Source of the DNA: Panacagrimonas perspica
GTDB lineage: Bacteria > Pseudomonadota > Gammaproteobacteria > Nevskiales > Nevskiaceae
DNA length: 64,000 nucleotides
Direction of reading: 5' to 3'
NCBI RefSeq assembly: GCF_004364935.1
Contig: NZ_SOBT01000008.1
Coordinates: 2,049,534-2,113,533 of the forward strand
Shown here: piece after piece, positions 1 through 9,216 of the stretch
Layout: every line of letters begins with the position of its first letter
Position numbering within the stretch: the first letter of the stretch is position 1
Made by a program: the position numbers and the translations under genes
Notes under the pieces: generated by a model
The model's database searches: none
What the model saw: the letters and a program-made list of their open reading frames with translations, nothing else
What the model was told of the DNA's origin: nothing

Positions 1-1
1 G

Positions 2-307
2 TTGGCCGAGGGCGCACGCAACCATACGCAGTGCGACTCGCTGCTGATCGGCGACCAGTGCGGCGCGCACACCTTCCCGTACACCGAGATCCGCAACCCG
101 TCCGCGATCCTGGAACACGAAGCCACCACGTCGAAGATCGGCGAGGACCAGCTGTTCTACTGCCGGTCGCGCGGCATTCCCGAAGAAGACGCCGTCTCGA
201 TGATCGTCAACGGTTTCTGCAAGCAGGTGTTCAAGGAACTGCCGATGGAATTCGCCGTGGAAGCCCAGAAACTGCTCGCGGTCTCGCTCGAAGGCGCCGT
301 CGGCTGA
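2..307 (+). CDS. sufB: Fe-S cluster assembly protein SufB, C-terminal part (5' end outside window)
   Basis: This is the last 101 residues of SufB, the scaffold subunit that with SufC and SufD forms the SufBC2D complex building Fe-S clusters in the cytoplasm. The fragment has the conserved [10 protein letters not shown] segment, whose cysteine corresponds to the functionally important SufB cysteine at the SufB-SufD interface. It also has the [17 protein letters not shown] block and the family's helical C-terminus. The reading frame is open to the left edge, so the gene is cut by the window and the first codon seen is not a start. sufC follows after 20 bases and sufD and sufS come next, giving a sufBCDS order on one transcript. 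Confidence 0.93.
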   Translation: MAEGARNHTQCDSLLIGDQCGAHTFPYTEIRNPSAILEHEATTSKIGEDQLFYCRSRGIPEEDAVSMIVNGFCKQVFKELPMEFAVEAQKLLAVSLEGAVG

Positions 308-327
308 CGCCGCGCCGGAACACACTC

Positions 328-1070
<743 letters not shown>

Positions 1071-1071
<1 letters not shown>

Positions 1072-2180
1072 TGGGTTCGATGAATTCCCCGCTGCAGCAT
1101 TACGCGGACGCGTTCGAGCGGCTGCCCGAGGCGGCGCGCACGACGCATCGCCGGGAAGCCCTGCAACGCCTGCTCGCGCTCGGCCTGCCGACGCCCGACC
1201 TGGAAGACTGGAAGTACACCGATCTGGCCGCGCTGCGTGAGCTGACGCCCGGTCCGTCCGACTATCGGACCATTCCCGAAGGCGCGCCGCCGGCCGATGC
1301 CGACGGCCTGGACGCGTTCAACGCCACGTTCGCCGTGGACGGCCTCGACGTCGAGATCGCGGCCAAGGCCGATCTCGCCGAACCGCTGCTGGCGACCGGC
1401 ACCGGTCATCGCCGCCATCGCATCCGCGTGGGCCGGCATGCGCGCGCGCTGCTGCGCATCGAGCTCGATCCGGACGCGGAGTTCCAGACCGCGTTCTTCG
1501 ACGTCGATCTGGCGGAAGGTGCGAGCCTGCAGGTGCTGCGCACGCAGGACGCGACACCTGACGCGCAGCTCATCACGCGCATCCGTGCGCGACTGGGGCG
1601 CGATGCGAAGCTCGACGTGTCCACCGTGGATCTCGGTGGCAAGCTGGGCCGCCATGATCTCAACGTCGATCTGGCCGAGCCCGGCGCCGAAGTCCGCCTG
1701 CGCGGCCTGTTCGTCGCCAGCGGATCGGGGCTGATCGACAACCACACGCGCTTCGACCATCGCGCGCCGCACGGCACCAGCCGCGAACTCGTGCGCGGCC
1801 TGGCGCACGACAGCGGACGCGGTGTCTTCAACGGCCGCATCGTCGTGCATCCCGGCGCGCAGAAGACGGATTCCGAGCAGCGCATCGCCAACCTGATCCT
1901 GTCGCCCAAGGCCGAGATCAACGCCAAGCCGGAACTCGAGATCTACGCCGACGACGTGAAGTGCGCACACGGCGCCACGTTCGGCCAGCTCGACCTCACG
2001 GCGCTGTTCTACCTGCGCTCGCGCGGCCTGCCGGAAGCCGAGGCGCGCGCGCTGCTGACGCTCGCCTTCGCGATGGAACCGCTGCGCCAGATTCCCAACG
2101 CAGCGTTTCGCAACGAGGCGCTCAAGCGGGTCGCGACGCATCTGCGCTCGGACCTGGACGAAGCGGCGCTCGTCTCATGA
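1071..2180 (+). CDS. sufD: Fe-S cluster assembly protein SufD
   Basis: A 369-residue SufD, paralogue of SufB and third component of the SufBC2D scaffold. It has the right-handed beta-helix core typical of the family and the late block KCAHGATFGQLD. That block contains His300, equivalent to the conserved SufD histidine facing the SufB cysteine at the cluster site, and is followed by FYLRSRGLPEAEAR. The N-terminal part has the DWKYTDL motif common in SufD. The ATG at 1071 overlaps the sufC stop; a second ATG at 1080 would shorten the protein by three residues. The end overlaps sufS by ATGA. Translational coupling through sufC-sufD-sufS is likely. Confidence 0.96.
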
Positions 2181-3409
2181 GCGGCGCGCCCTCGCCCGTC
2201 CCGCCGCCGCTGGACCTGGCGGCCATCCGCGCGCAGTTCCCGATCCTCGCCGAAAGGATCCACGGCAAGCGCCTCGCCTACCTGGACAACGCGGCCACGA
2301 CACAGAAGCCGGAATCGGTGCTGCGCGCACTGGATGACTACTACCGGCACGCCAACAGCAACGTGCATCGCGCGGTGCACGAACTCGCCGCACGCGCCAC
2401 GACCCAGTACGAGGCGGCACGTGATCGCATCGCCGCGTTCCTGAACGTGACGCGCGAGGAATGCGTGTTCACGCGCGGCACGACCGAGGGCATCAACCTG
2501 GTGGCGCGCAGCTTCCTGCAGCCACGGCTGCAGCCCGGCGACGAGGTGCTGGTCACCGGCATGGAGCACCACTCCAACATCGTGCCCTGGCAGCTCGCCG
2601 GCGCAAAGACCGTGGCGGCGCGCATCACCGACGAGGGTGAACTCGACCTCGACGACTGGCGCGCCAAGCTCGGCCCCCGCACGAAGCTCGTCTCGATCGT
2701 CCACGTCTCCAATTCGCTGGGCACGATCAATCCGGTCGCCGAGATGGTGCGCGAGGCACAGCAGCGCGGCATCCCGGTGCTCGTCGACGGCGCCCAGGCG
2801 ATCGCCCACGAGGCGCCGGACCTGCGCGCCCTGGGCGCGGACTTCTATGCGATGTCGGCCCACAAGGCCTACGGCCCGACCGGCTTCGGCGTGCTGTTCG
2901 CCAGGCGCGAGCATCTCGAGGCGATGCCGCCGTGGCACGGCGGCGGCGACATGATCCGCACCGTCAGCTTCGAGCGTTCCACCTGGAACGACCTGCCGTA
3001 CAAGTTCGAGGCCGGCACCCCGGACATGTCCGGCGCGATCGGCTTCGCCGCCGCGCTCGACTGGATCGACTCGGTCGGCATGGCGCGCATCCACGCCCAC
3101 GAGCAGGACGTGCTGGCCTACGGCACGGCGCAGCTGGCCGACATCCCCGAACTGCGCCTGGTCGGCACCGCGCGGCACAAGGCCGGCGTGCTGTCCTTCG
3201 TCATGGAAGGGGCGCATGCCCACGACCTGGGCAGCGTGCTGGACCAGGAAGGCGTGGCGGTCCGGACCGGCCATCACTGCACGATGCCGCTGATGGAACG
3301 CTTCGGCATCCCGGCCACCGCGCGGGCGTCGCTTGCGGCCTACAACGGGCGCGACGACATCGACCAGTTGGCCGCAGCTCTCCGGAAAGCCCACAGACTG
3401 TTCAATTGA
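2177..3409 (+). CDS. sufS: Cysteine desulfurase SufS
   Basis: A 410-residue group II PLP-dependent cysteine desulfurase that takes sulfur from L-cysteine for the SufBCD scaffold. The PLP lysine is K230 in SAHKAYGPTG. The persulfide-forming catalytic cysteine is C368 in RTGHHCTMP. Substrate and cofactor blocks RGTTEGINLVA, MEHHSNIVPW and DGAQA are all present. The ATG at 2177 sits in ATGA with the sufD stop. An upstream extension in the same frame only mirrors sufD coding sequence. No sufE, sufU or sufT follows before the next gene, so the sulfur-transfer partner must be elsewhere. Confidence 0.97.
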   Translation: MSGAPSPVPPPLDLAAIRAQFPILAERIHGKRLAYLDNAATTQKPESVLRALDDYYRHANSNVHRAVHELAARATTQYEAARDRIAAFLNVTREECVFTRGTTEGINLVARSFLQPRLQPGDEVLVTGMEHHSNIVPWQLAGAKTVAARITDEGELDLDDWRAKLGPRTKLVSIVHVSNSLGTINPVAEMVREAQQRGIPVLVDGAQAIAHEAPDLRALGADFYAMSAHKAYGPTGFGVLFARREHLEAMPPWHGGGDMIRTVSFERSTWNDLPYKFEAGTPDMSGAIGFAAALDWIDSVGMARIHAHEQDVLAYGTAQLADIPELRLVGTARHKAGVLSFVMEGAHAHDLGSVLDQEGVAVRTGHHCTMPLMERFGIPATARASLAAYNGRDDIDQLAAALRKAHRLFN

Positions 3410-3416
3410 TCGGTCC

Positions 3417-3440
3417 AAGCCCCTGCATGGCAAGGGCTTT
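3417..3440 (+). terminator. Weak hairpin after the suf operon
   Basis: AAGCCC (3417-3422) pairs with GGGCTT (3434-3439), with an inner TGC/GCA pairing and a three-base loop, followed by only three T residues. It lies eight bases after the sufS stop. It may terminate or attenuate suf transcription before the signalling gene starting 40 bases later. The short T-run makes this tentative. Confidence 0.35.
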
Positions 3441-3479
3441 GTGCGATCATCGAAACATGGTCGCAGCGCCCGTTCTCCC

Positions 3480-6400
3480 ATGAGTCCGAACACCCCCGAC
3501 GTGGCGGTGGCGCTCGAAGGTCCGCGCTTGCGCACCGGCCAGGGGCTGCAGGCCAAGCTCGCCCTGCTGTTCATCCTGGTGACCCTGGTCCTGGCCGTCT
3601 CGGCCTGGCTGACGGGCCGGATCCTGGTCCAGAGCAACATCGTCGGCGATACCCAGCGGTACCAGCGCGAAAGCGGGCTGCGCCTGGTCCACGAAATGGA
3701 GAGCCGCCTCGAGAAGGCGCACGTGCTGGCCGCCACGCTGGCCGAGCTGAGCACGCACGGTGGCGACCCGGCGGTGTGGTCGCAGCGGGTGCCGGCGCTG
3801 GTCACGAACAGCGGACTGGACGAGCTGATCGCAGGTGTGGGCTGGTGGCCGGAGCCGGTCGCAGGGGCGCCGCGCAGGAGCCGCTTCTGGATCGCCGATG
3901 GCGTCGGCGCGCTGCAGCTTCGCGACGACTACAACGATCCGCGCACGATCTCGTACTGGGAAGAGCCCTGGTACACGCCGGCGCGCTACGCCGCCGCCGG
4001 CGACTGCTACTGGACGCTGGTCTACCTGGAGCGCCTGAGCCGGCGCAACGTGGTCGGCTGCACGCTGCCGCTGCGCGACACGCGCGGATTCGCCGGCTCG
4101 GTCACCGTGCTGCTGCAGGTCGCCGCGCTCGACAAGATCCTCGTCGACGCCAGCGCCGGCCAGTCCGGTTACGTGCTGCTGGTGGACCGTGACAATCACC
4201 TGATCGCCGCGTCCGGCCCCGCCTCCGCGAAGTTCGGCACCGAGCGTCCGCGCAACATGGCCGAGCTGGCGCAGCGCATGCCGCCGTTCAACACCCTGGC
4301 ACTCGACCTGCACCAGCGCGACGAGAAATTCCTGTCGCGTGCCGTCCAGTCACCGCTCTACGACGCCGCGCTGATCTCGCGGCTCAAGGACGGCACGCAC
4401 GATTCGTCGCGCCAGGAGGCCGAGTCGGCGCTCGCGCTGATCTGGAACGCGTCGGCCGCCGCCAATCGCGAGGACATCGCGACGGTCGAGGAGCTGCGCA
4501 TCCGGGACGACGCGCTGATCGGTCAGGACGCCTCGGCCACGTTGTTCGAACTCGCCCTGCCGTACTGGAAGCTCGTGCGCGTGACGCCGGCGCGCGAAGG
4601 CATGGCGGGGGCGCAGTACTTCTTCACGCAGACACTCGTCGTCGTGCTGGGAACCCTGGTGATCACGCTGGTGCTGATCTTCGCCGGACTGCGCATGCTG
4701 GTGCTGCGGCCGCTGGCGCGCATGGCGGACAAGCTGTCGGATGCGCGCACGCTGGAAGAATCCTTGCACGTGCAGCTCGACGCCGGTGCGCGCAACGAGT
4801 TCGGCGTGATCGGGCACTGGTACAACGAACGCGTGCGCCAGCTTCGCGACACGATGGACCGCGTGATGTCGCAGCAGAGCCAGCTCGTCATCGAAGCCGG
4901 CGAGCGCACCCGCGCGGACGAACAGTCGCTGCGGCTGCGCGAGCGCGCTGCCGCCGTGTCCACGTCCATCTCCGATGCCATGGCGGTGGTCGATGCGCGC
5001 GGCATGATCGAGGACATGAACGTTCCGGCGGAACGCCTGAGCGGTGTGCTTCTGCGCAGCGCACGGGGCAAGCCCTGCGGCGAAGTGCTGCGCCTGCGCC
5101 TGGCCAACCAGGGCGGTGCGGCGCCCGACATCGCCGCGAGCATCATCGGATCCAGCGCGCGCATCGAGTACAACGACGGCCTGTTCCTGCATGTGGAGGG
5201 ACGCCCCGAGCGGGAAATCCAGCTCGTCGGCTCGCCGTTGCGCGGACCCGGCGGCCGCAGCCTCGGGGCGGTGCTGGTGTTTCGCGGCCGCGAAACGCCA
5301 GTGGCGGCGCCCAAGCTGGTCATCGACCGGCGCAGCGTGGACGCGGTCACCGGCCTGCCGACGCGCGCCGCCTGCGATCGCCGCCTGCGCGCCCTGCTCG
5401 ACAGCGCGCGCCTGTCCAAGCGCACGCATGCCCTGCTGGTCTGCGATGTCGACCGCCTGCGCCAGATCAACGACACGCTCGGGCTGCGCGCCGGCGACGA
5501 GGTGCTGGTGTGCGTGGCCGAGACGCTGGTGGAAATTGCACCGATCGCCGACGTCTTCAGGCTGGGCGGCGATTCCTTCGCGCTGGTGATGGAGAACTGC
5601 GACCCGGAGGAAGCGCGCCGCATCGGCCGCTCCGCCTGCGAGACGCTCGCCAAGACCCAGTTCCAGTGGGCCGACCGCCAGATCTCGATCACCGCGAGCT
5701 TCGGCCTGCTTTCGTTCGACGGTACGGCCGAGCATCCGATGGACCTGCTGCGCCGCGCGAGCGACGCCGTGGCCGCCGCCAAGCAGGCCGGCCGCAACAC
5801 GCTGCGCGTGCACGAGGCCTCGATGAGCCGGCGCGAGACCGCGGTGGACGAATCGCTGTGGGTGCGCCGCATGCGCGCCGGCCTGGACGAGGGACTGCTG
5901 CACCTGACGACGCAGTGGATCCAGCCATCCGATCCGCTGTCGCGCGAGGGCGCGGTGTTCGAGGTCTCGCTCGCGCTCGAGGACGAGGAAGGCTTCTGGG
6001 CCGAGACCGCCACGTTCCTGCCGATCGCCGAACGCACCGGCATGGTCGCGGAGATCGAGCGCTGGGCGCTGCGCCAGACGTTCGAGCACCTCGCGCGCAG
6101 CCCGGACGTGACCGAGCGGCTCTCGTTCTGCTGCCTGCCGCTGTCACCGCAGACCGTCAGCGAAGGCGCGACGCTCGAGCTGCTCGCGCAACTGTTCCAG
6201 TCGCATCCCGACCTGCCGGCGAGCCGCATCTGCTTCGTGCTGCGCGAGACGGTGCTCAACGAGGCGCCGGGACCGGCGCTGACGTTCTGCGAGGCGATGC
6301 GTTCCCTGGGCTGCCGCGTGGCGGCGGATCATTTCCTCGCACGCGGCGTCGCCTCGGTGGACCTGCTGCGACGCCTGCCCGCGGAGTTCATGCGCATCGA

Positions 6401-6614
6401 TGCGCGGCATTTCGTCGACGTCGGCGGCGATGCGCTGGATCAATCGATCGCGGATTCGTTCATGCGCTTGGCGCGCACGCTGCAACGCCGCGTGATCGTG
6501 ACCGACATCGGCGACAACGTCGCACGCGACGCCTGGCGAAATCTCGGCGCCGACTACTTCCAGGGCCTCGCCATCGCGCGGCCGTCGCCGGTGGTGTTCA
6601 CGGTCAACACCTGA
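3480..6614 (+). CDS. Membrane protein with degenerate GGDEF and EAL domains (probable c-di-GMP effector)
   Basis: A 1044-residue protein with a first membrane helix near residues 24-45, a large extracytoplasmic sensor-like region, a second helix near 385-405, a HAMP-like linker, a PAS-like stretch, a GGDEF-type domain and an EAL-type domain. Both output domains lack signature residues. The GG(D/E)EF loop is GGDSF (696-700), and no RxxD inhibitory site lies five residues before it. The EAL motif is EVS (828-830), the DDFGTG loop is ADHFLAR, the LKID lysine is replaced (MRID), and the ITAEGVE glutamate region reads VTDIGD. Synthesis and hydrolysis of c-di-GMP are therefore unlikely. A LapD/FimX-like binding or regulatory role is inferred. 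Its architecture and size match the intact enzyme at 27904-31032. The start is ATG 3480; no strong ribosome site is visible. Confidence 0.82.
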   Translation: MSPNTPDVAVALEGPRLRTGQGLQAKLALLFILVTLVLAVSAWLTGRILVQSNIVGDTQRYQRESGLRLVHEMESRLEKAHVLAATLAELSTHGGDPAVWSQRVPALVTNSGLDELIAGVGWWPEPVAGAPRRSRFWIADGVGALQLRDDYNDPRTISYWEEPWYTPARYAAAGDCYWTLVYLERLSRRNVVGCTLPLRDTRGFAGSVTVLLQVAALDKILVDASAGQSGYVLLVDRDNHLIAASGPASAKFGTERPRNMAELAQRMPPFNTLALDLHQRDEKFLSRAVQSPLYDAALISRLKDGTHDSSRQEAESALALIWNASAAANREDIATVEELRIRDDALIGQDASATLFELALPYWKLVRVTPAREGMAGAQYFFTQTLVVVLGTLVITLVLIFAGLRMLVLRPLARMADKLSDARTLEESLHVQLDAGARNEFGVIGHWYNERVRQLRDTMDRVMSQQSQLVIEAGERTRADEQSLRLRERAAAVSTSISDAMAVVDARGMIEDMNVPAERLSGVLLRSARGKPCGEVLRLRLANQGGAAPDIAASIIGSSARIEYNDGLFLHVEGRPEREIQLVGSPLRGPGGRSLGAVLVFRGRETPVAAPKLVIDRRSVDAVTGLPTRAACDRRLRALLDSARLSKRTHALLVCDVDRLRQINDTLGLRAGDEVLVCVAETLVEIAPIADVFRLGGDSFALVMENCDPEEARRIGRSACETLAKTQFQWADRQISITASFGLLSFDGTAEHPMDLLRRASDAVAAAKQAGRNTLRVHEASMSRRETAVDESLWVRRMRAGLDEGLLHLTTQWIQPSDPLSREGAVFEVSLALEDEEGFWAETATFLPIAERTGMVAEIERWALRQTFEHLARSPDVTERLSFCCLPLSPQTVSEGATLELLAQLFQSHPDLPASRICFVLRETVLNEAPGPALTFCEAMRSLGCRVAADHFLARGVASVDLLRRLPAEFMRIDARHFVDVGGDALDQSIADSFMRLARTLQRRVIVTDIGDNVARDAWRNLGADYFQGLAIARPSPVVFTVNT

Positions 6615-6627
6615 GCGTCTCGAGCGC

Positions 6628-6709
6628 AGCCCGGGTGAAACCCGGGATGGTCTCTCGTTGTACGAATACCGTCCGCCTTCCAGCAGCCATCCCGGGTTTC
6701 ACCCGGGCT
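6628..6709. repeat. Family A inverted repeat, copy 1 (between convergent genes)
   Basis: Two perfectly complementary 23-base arms, 6628-6650 and 6687-6709, each built on AGCCCGGGTGAAACCCGGG, are separated by 36 bases. It fills the gap between the GGDEF/EAL-type gene (+) and recJ (-). The recJ TAG stop (complement of 6708-6710) lies at the element edge. Each arm is itself nearly palindromic. Related copies are at 24740-24915 and 50045-50113. A bidirectional terminator or REP-like role is inferred from position. Confidence 0.85.
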
Positions 6710-8429
6710 ACGGTGAAATCGCTTCCAGGTGCGTCAGCCGCAATTCGAGGCTCTCGTTTCCCTGCCACCGGTTGATGCTCAGCGCGTACGCCACGCGCAC
6801 CCGCCCGCTCGTGCACAGGCGCGTCGCGCCGCCGAAATCGACGGCGATGATTTCGGTTCCGCGCGGGCCACGCAGGCGATAACGCACGTGCGACTGGTCG
6901 CGTCCCACCGGCTTGGCGTAGGCGACTTCGAACTCATCCTCGAACAGCGGCTCGGGCAGTCCCTGCCCCCACGGTCCCGCCTGCTCGAGCGCCTGCGCGG
7001 TCGACAGCGCGAGTTCGGCGCCATCCAGCGGCCCGTCCGTCTCGACGACGCGCTCGAGCTGCGCCGGCGTGAGCCGCTCGCGACAGGCCTCGTCGAAAGC
7101 CTCGCGGAATCTCGGCAGATCGTCTTCACGCAGGCTCAGGCCCGCCGCCATGGCGTGTCCGCCGAAGCGCAGGATCAGCTGCGGCTGGTGGCTGTCGATG
7201 TGCGCGAGCACGTCGCGCAGGTGCAGGCCCGGCACCGAGCGCGCGGATCCCTTGAGCACGCCCTCTTCCTGCGCGCGGGCGAAGGCACAGGCGGGCCGGT
7301 TCGCATGTTCTCGCAGGCGCGAAGCCACGAGCCCGACGATGCCTTCGTGCCAGTCAGGATCGAACAAGCTCAGGCCATGCGCGTCGTCTTGCGTCGCCTC
7401 GACGAGCTGGTCGAGCGCCGATTCGTTCATCTGCGCCTGCATCTCGCGACGCAGGCGATTGATCCGGTCCAGTTCGCGCGCCAGGGTCAGCGCCTCGTCG
7501 GCGTCGTCGCTGAGCAGGCAGCGGATGCCGATGCGGATGTCGTCCAGCCGTCCCGCCGCGTTGATGCGCGGGCCGAGCACGAAGCCCAGGTCGGTGGCAG
7601 TCAGTTCGCGCTCGCTGCGGCCGGCGACTTCGAGCAGCGCGCGAATGCCCGGACGCGCACGACCGGCGCGGATGCGCGCGAGGCCCGCCGACACGAGGAT
7701 GCGATTGTTGCGATCCAGGCGCACCAGATCCGCCACCGTGCCGAGCGCGACGAGGTCGAGCAGTTCGGCGAGGTTGGGTTCGCTGCGCGATCCGAAGTCA
7801 CCCTGCTCGCGCATGCGCGCACGCAGCGACATCAGCAGATAGAACATCACGCCGACGCCGGCCAGATGCTTCGAAGCGAACGTGCAACCGGGCTGGTTGG
7901 GATTGAGCAGCGCGTCCGAGCGCGGCAGCTGCGTTCCGGGCAGATGGTGATCGGTGATCAGCACCTGCATGCCCAGTTCGCGTGCGGCATCCACGCCGGC
8001 GAGGCTGGCAATTCCGTTGTCGACGGTGACCAGCAGCTGCGCGCCGGCCTGCGCGGCCTCGCGCGCCAGCTCCGGCGACAGGCCGTAGCCCATCGTCAGC
8101 CGGTTGGGCACGACATAGTCGACGTGGCGGGCGCCCAGGCGGCGCAGGCCGAGGACCGCGAGGGCGACGGCCGTCGCGCCATCGGCGTCGTAGTCGCCGG
8201 CGATGACGATGCGCCGGTCCGAGCGCACGGCGTCCAGCAACAGATCGGTGGCCTGCCGGATCCCGAGCAGGCCCTCGGGCGGCAGCAGTTCGCGCAGTTC
8301 GAGCGCGATCTGCTCCGGATCGATCAGGCCGCGGGCGGCCAGCACGCGCGCCACCACCGGATGCAACGTGGCGGGCAATCCGTGCGGCGGGACGCCGCGA
8401 CGCCGCAGCTGCGGCGAATCAGCCGCCAC
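6708..8429 (-). CDS. recJ: Single-stranded-DNA-specific exonuclease RecJ
   Basis: A 573-residue RecJ, a DHH-superfamily 5'-3' exonuclease acting in RecF-pathway recombination, mismatch repair and base excision repair. Visible motifs in order are DYDADGATA (motif I), VTVDNGIAS, the name-giving DHHLPG, GTVADLVRLDRNNR, and the DHHA1-domain GGHAMAAGL. A C-terminal OB-like region follows. The GTG at 8429 is chosen because the product then begins right before LRRRG, as in other RecJ proteins, and no ATG occurs until deep inside the domain. It overlaps the end of the SPOR gene by 11 bases. The TAG stop lies inside a family A repeat. Confidence 0.95.
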   Translation of the reverse strand: MAADSPQLRRRGVPPHGLPATLHPVVARVLAARGLIDPEQIALELRELLPPEGLLGIRQATDLLLDAVRSDRRIVIAGDYDADGATAVALAVLGLRRLGARHVDYVVPNRLTMGYGLSPELAREAAQAGAQLLVTVDNGIASLAGVDAARELGMQVLITDHHLPGTQLPRSDALLNPNQPGCTFASKHLAGVGVMFYLLMSLRARMREQGDFGSRSEPNLAELLDLVALGTVADLVRLDRNNRILVSAGLARIRAGRARPGIRALLEVAGRSERELTATDLGFVLGPRINAAGRLDDIRIGIRCLLSDDADEALTLARELDRINRLRREMQAQMNESALDQLVEATQDDAHGLSLFDPDWHEGIVGLVASRLREHANRPACAFARAQEEGVLKGSARSVPGLHLRDVLAHIDSHQPQLILRFGGHAMAAGLSLREDDLPRFREAFDEACRERLTPAQLERVVETDGPLDGAELALSTAQALEQAGPWGQGLPEPLFEDEFEVAYAKPVGRDQSHVRYRLRGPRGTEIIAVDFGGATRLCTSGRVRVAYALSINRWQGNESLELRLTHLEAISP

Positions 8430-9216
8430 TGACGACCTGGGCCGCGATGCCGCCTGCCGACAGCGCCTTGATCGCCGCATCGGCCTTCGCGCGATCCGGG
8501 AACGGGCCGCAGCGCAAGCGGTACAAAGTGCCCTTGGCCGTTTCGGCGGGTGAGATGAAGCAGTTCACGCCGCGCGCCGAGGCCTGCCCGCGAATGGTCT
8601 CGGCCTTGTCGATCAGCGAATACGCGCCTGCCTGGACCACCACCTTTCCGGCGGACGCCGCCTCGACCGGTTTGGTCGTCGGCACCGGCTTGGCGACCGG
8701 CGCGGCAGGTTTGGGCGTGGGCTCGGCCACCGGCTTCGGGGCCGGCTTGGGCTCCGGCTTGGGAGTGGGCTTCGGCTCCGGTTTGGCGATCGGCTTGGGT
8801 TGGGGTTTCGGCGCAGGCTTGGGCGCTGCTTCAGGCAACGCGATGACTTCGACGGGATCCGGTGCCGACCGCCGCGGCGCAGCGTCTTGCGCGACCACCG
8901 GCGGCACCGGCGCGGGCGCTACCGGCGATCCGTGGGCAGGCTGGCCAGCCGCGGGCGGCACGGCTTGCGGCTCCCCCTGATCCGCTTCCGGCGATTCGGC
9001 TGCGGCGGCTTCCGCCAGCGCGGGGCCTTCCTCGATAGACGACAGTCCCCCTTCTTCCGGCCGCGAATCCGCCCGCGTCAGGTCCATCGTGACGACACGT
9101 TCATCCGCGCCGCGCAGGCGGTCGAGACCCGGACGCGGCAGCAGCCAGCTCAGCAGGAACGCGATGATCGCCAGGGTCAGGATTCCGACGACCCGGCGGA
9201 CCACGACCTCATCCAT
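8419..9216 (-). CDS. SPOR-domain protein (DedD-like)
   Basis: A 265-residue single-pass membrane protein. A short cytoplasmic N-terminus is followed by one helix (about residues 10-25). A long periplasmic linker rich in Pro, Lys and Glu contains many KPxPKP units (about 130-185). A C-terminal SPOR domain of about 75 residues follows (AGKVVVQAGAYS to AAQVVSGG). SPOR domains bind denuded septal peptidoglycan, so a cell-division role like DedD is inferred. The gene sits after folC, as dedD does in many gammaproteobacteria. Its start overlaps the folC stop by 8 bases and its stop overlaps recJ. The low-complexity linker is coding sequence, not a DNA repeat. Confidence 0.85.
   Translation of the reverse strand: MDEVVVRRVVGILTLAIIAFLLSWLLPRPGLDRLRGADERVVTMDLTRADSRPEEGGLSSIEEGPALAEAAAAESPEADQGEPQAVPPAAGQPAHGSPVAPAPVPPVVAQDAAPRRSAPDPVEVIALPEAAPKPAPKPQPKPIAKPEPKPTPKPEPKPAPKPVAEPTPKPAAPVAKPVPTTKPVEAASAGKVVVQAGAYSLIDKAETIRGQASARGVNCFISPAETAKGTLYRLRCGPFPDRAKADAAIKALSAGGIAAQVVSGG

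Noticed and set aside
8640-8830. Repeated GGCTTGGGCTCCGG-type units
   Set aside because: They encode the KPEPKP linker of the SPOR protein. The periodicity is protein-level low complexity.
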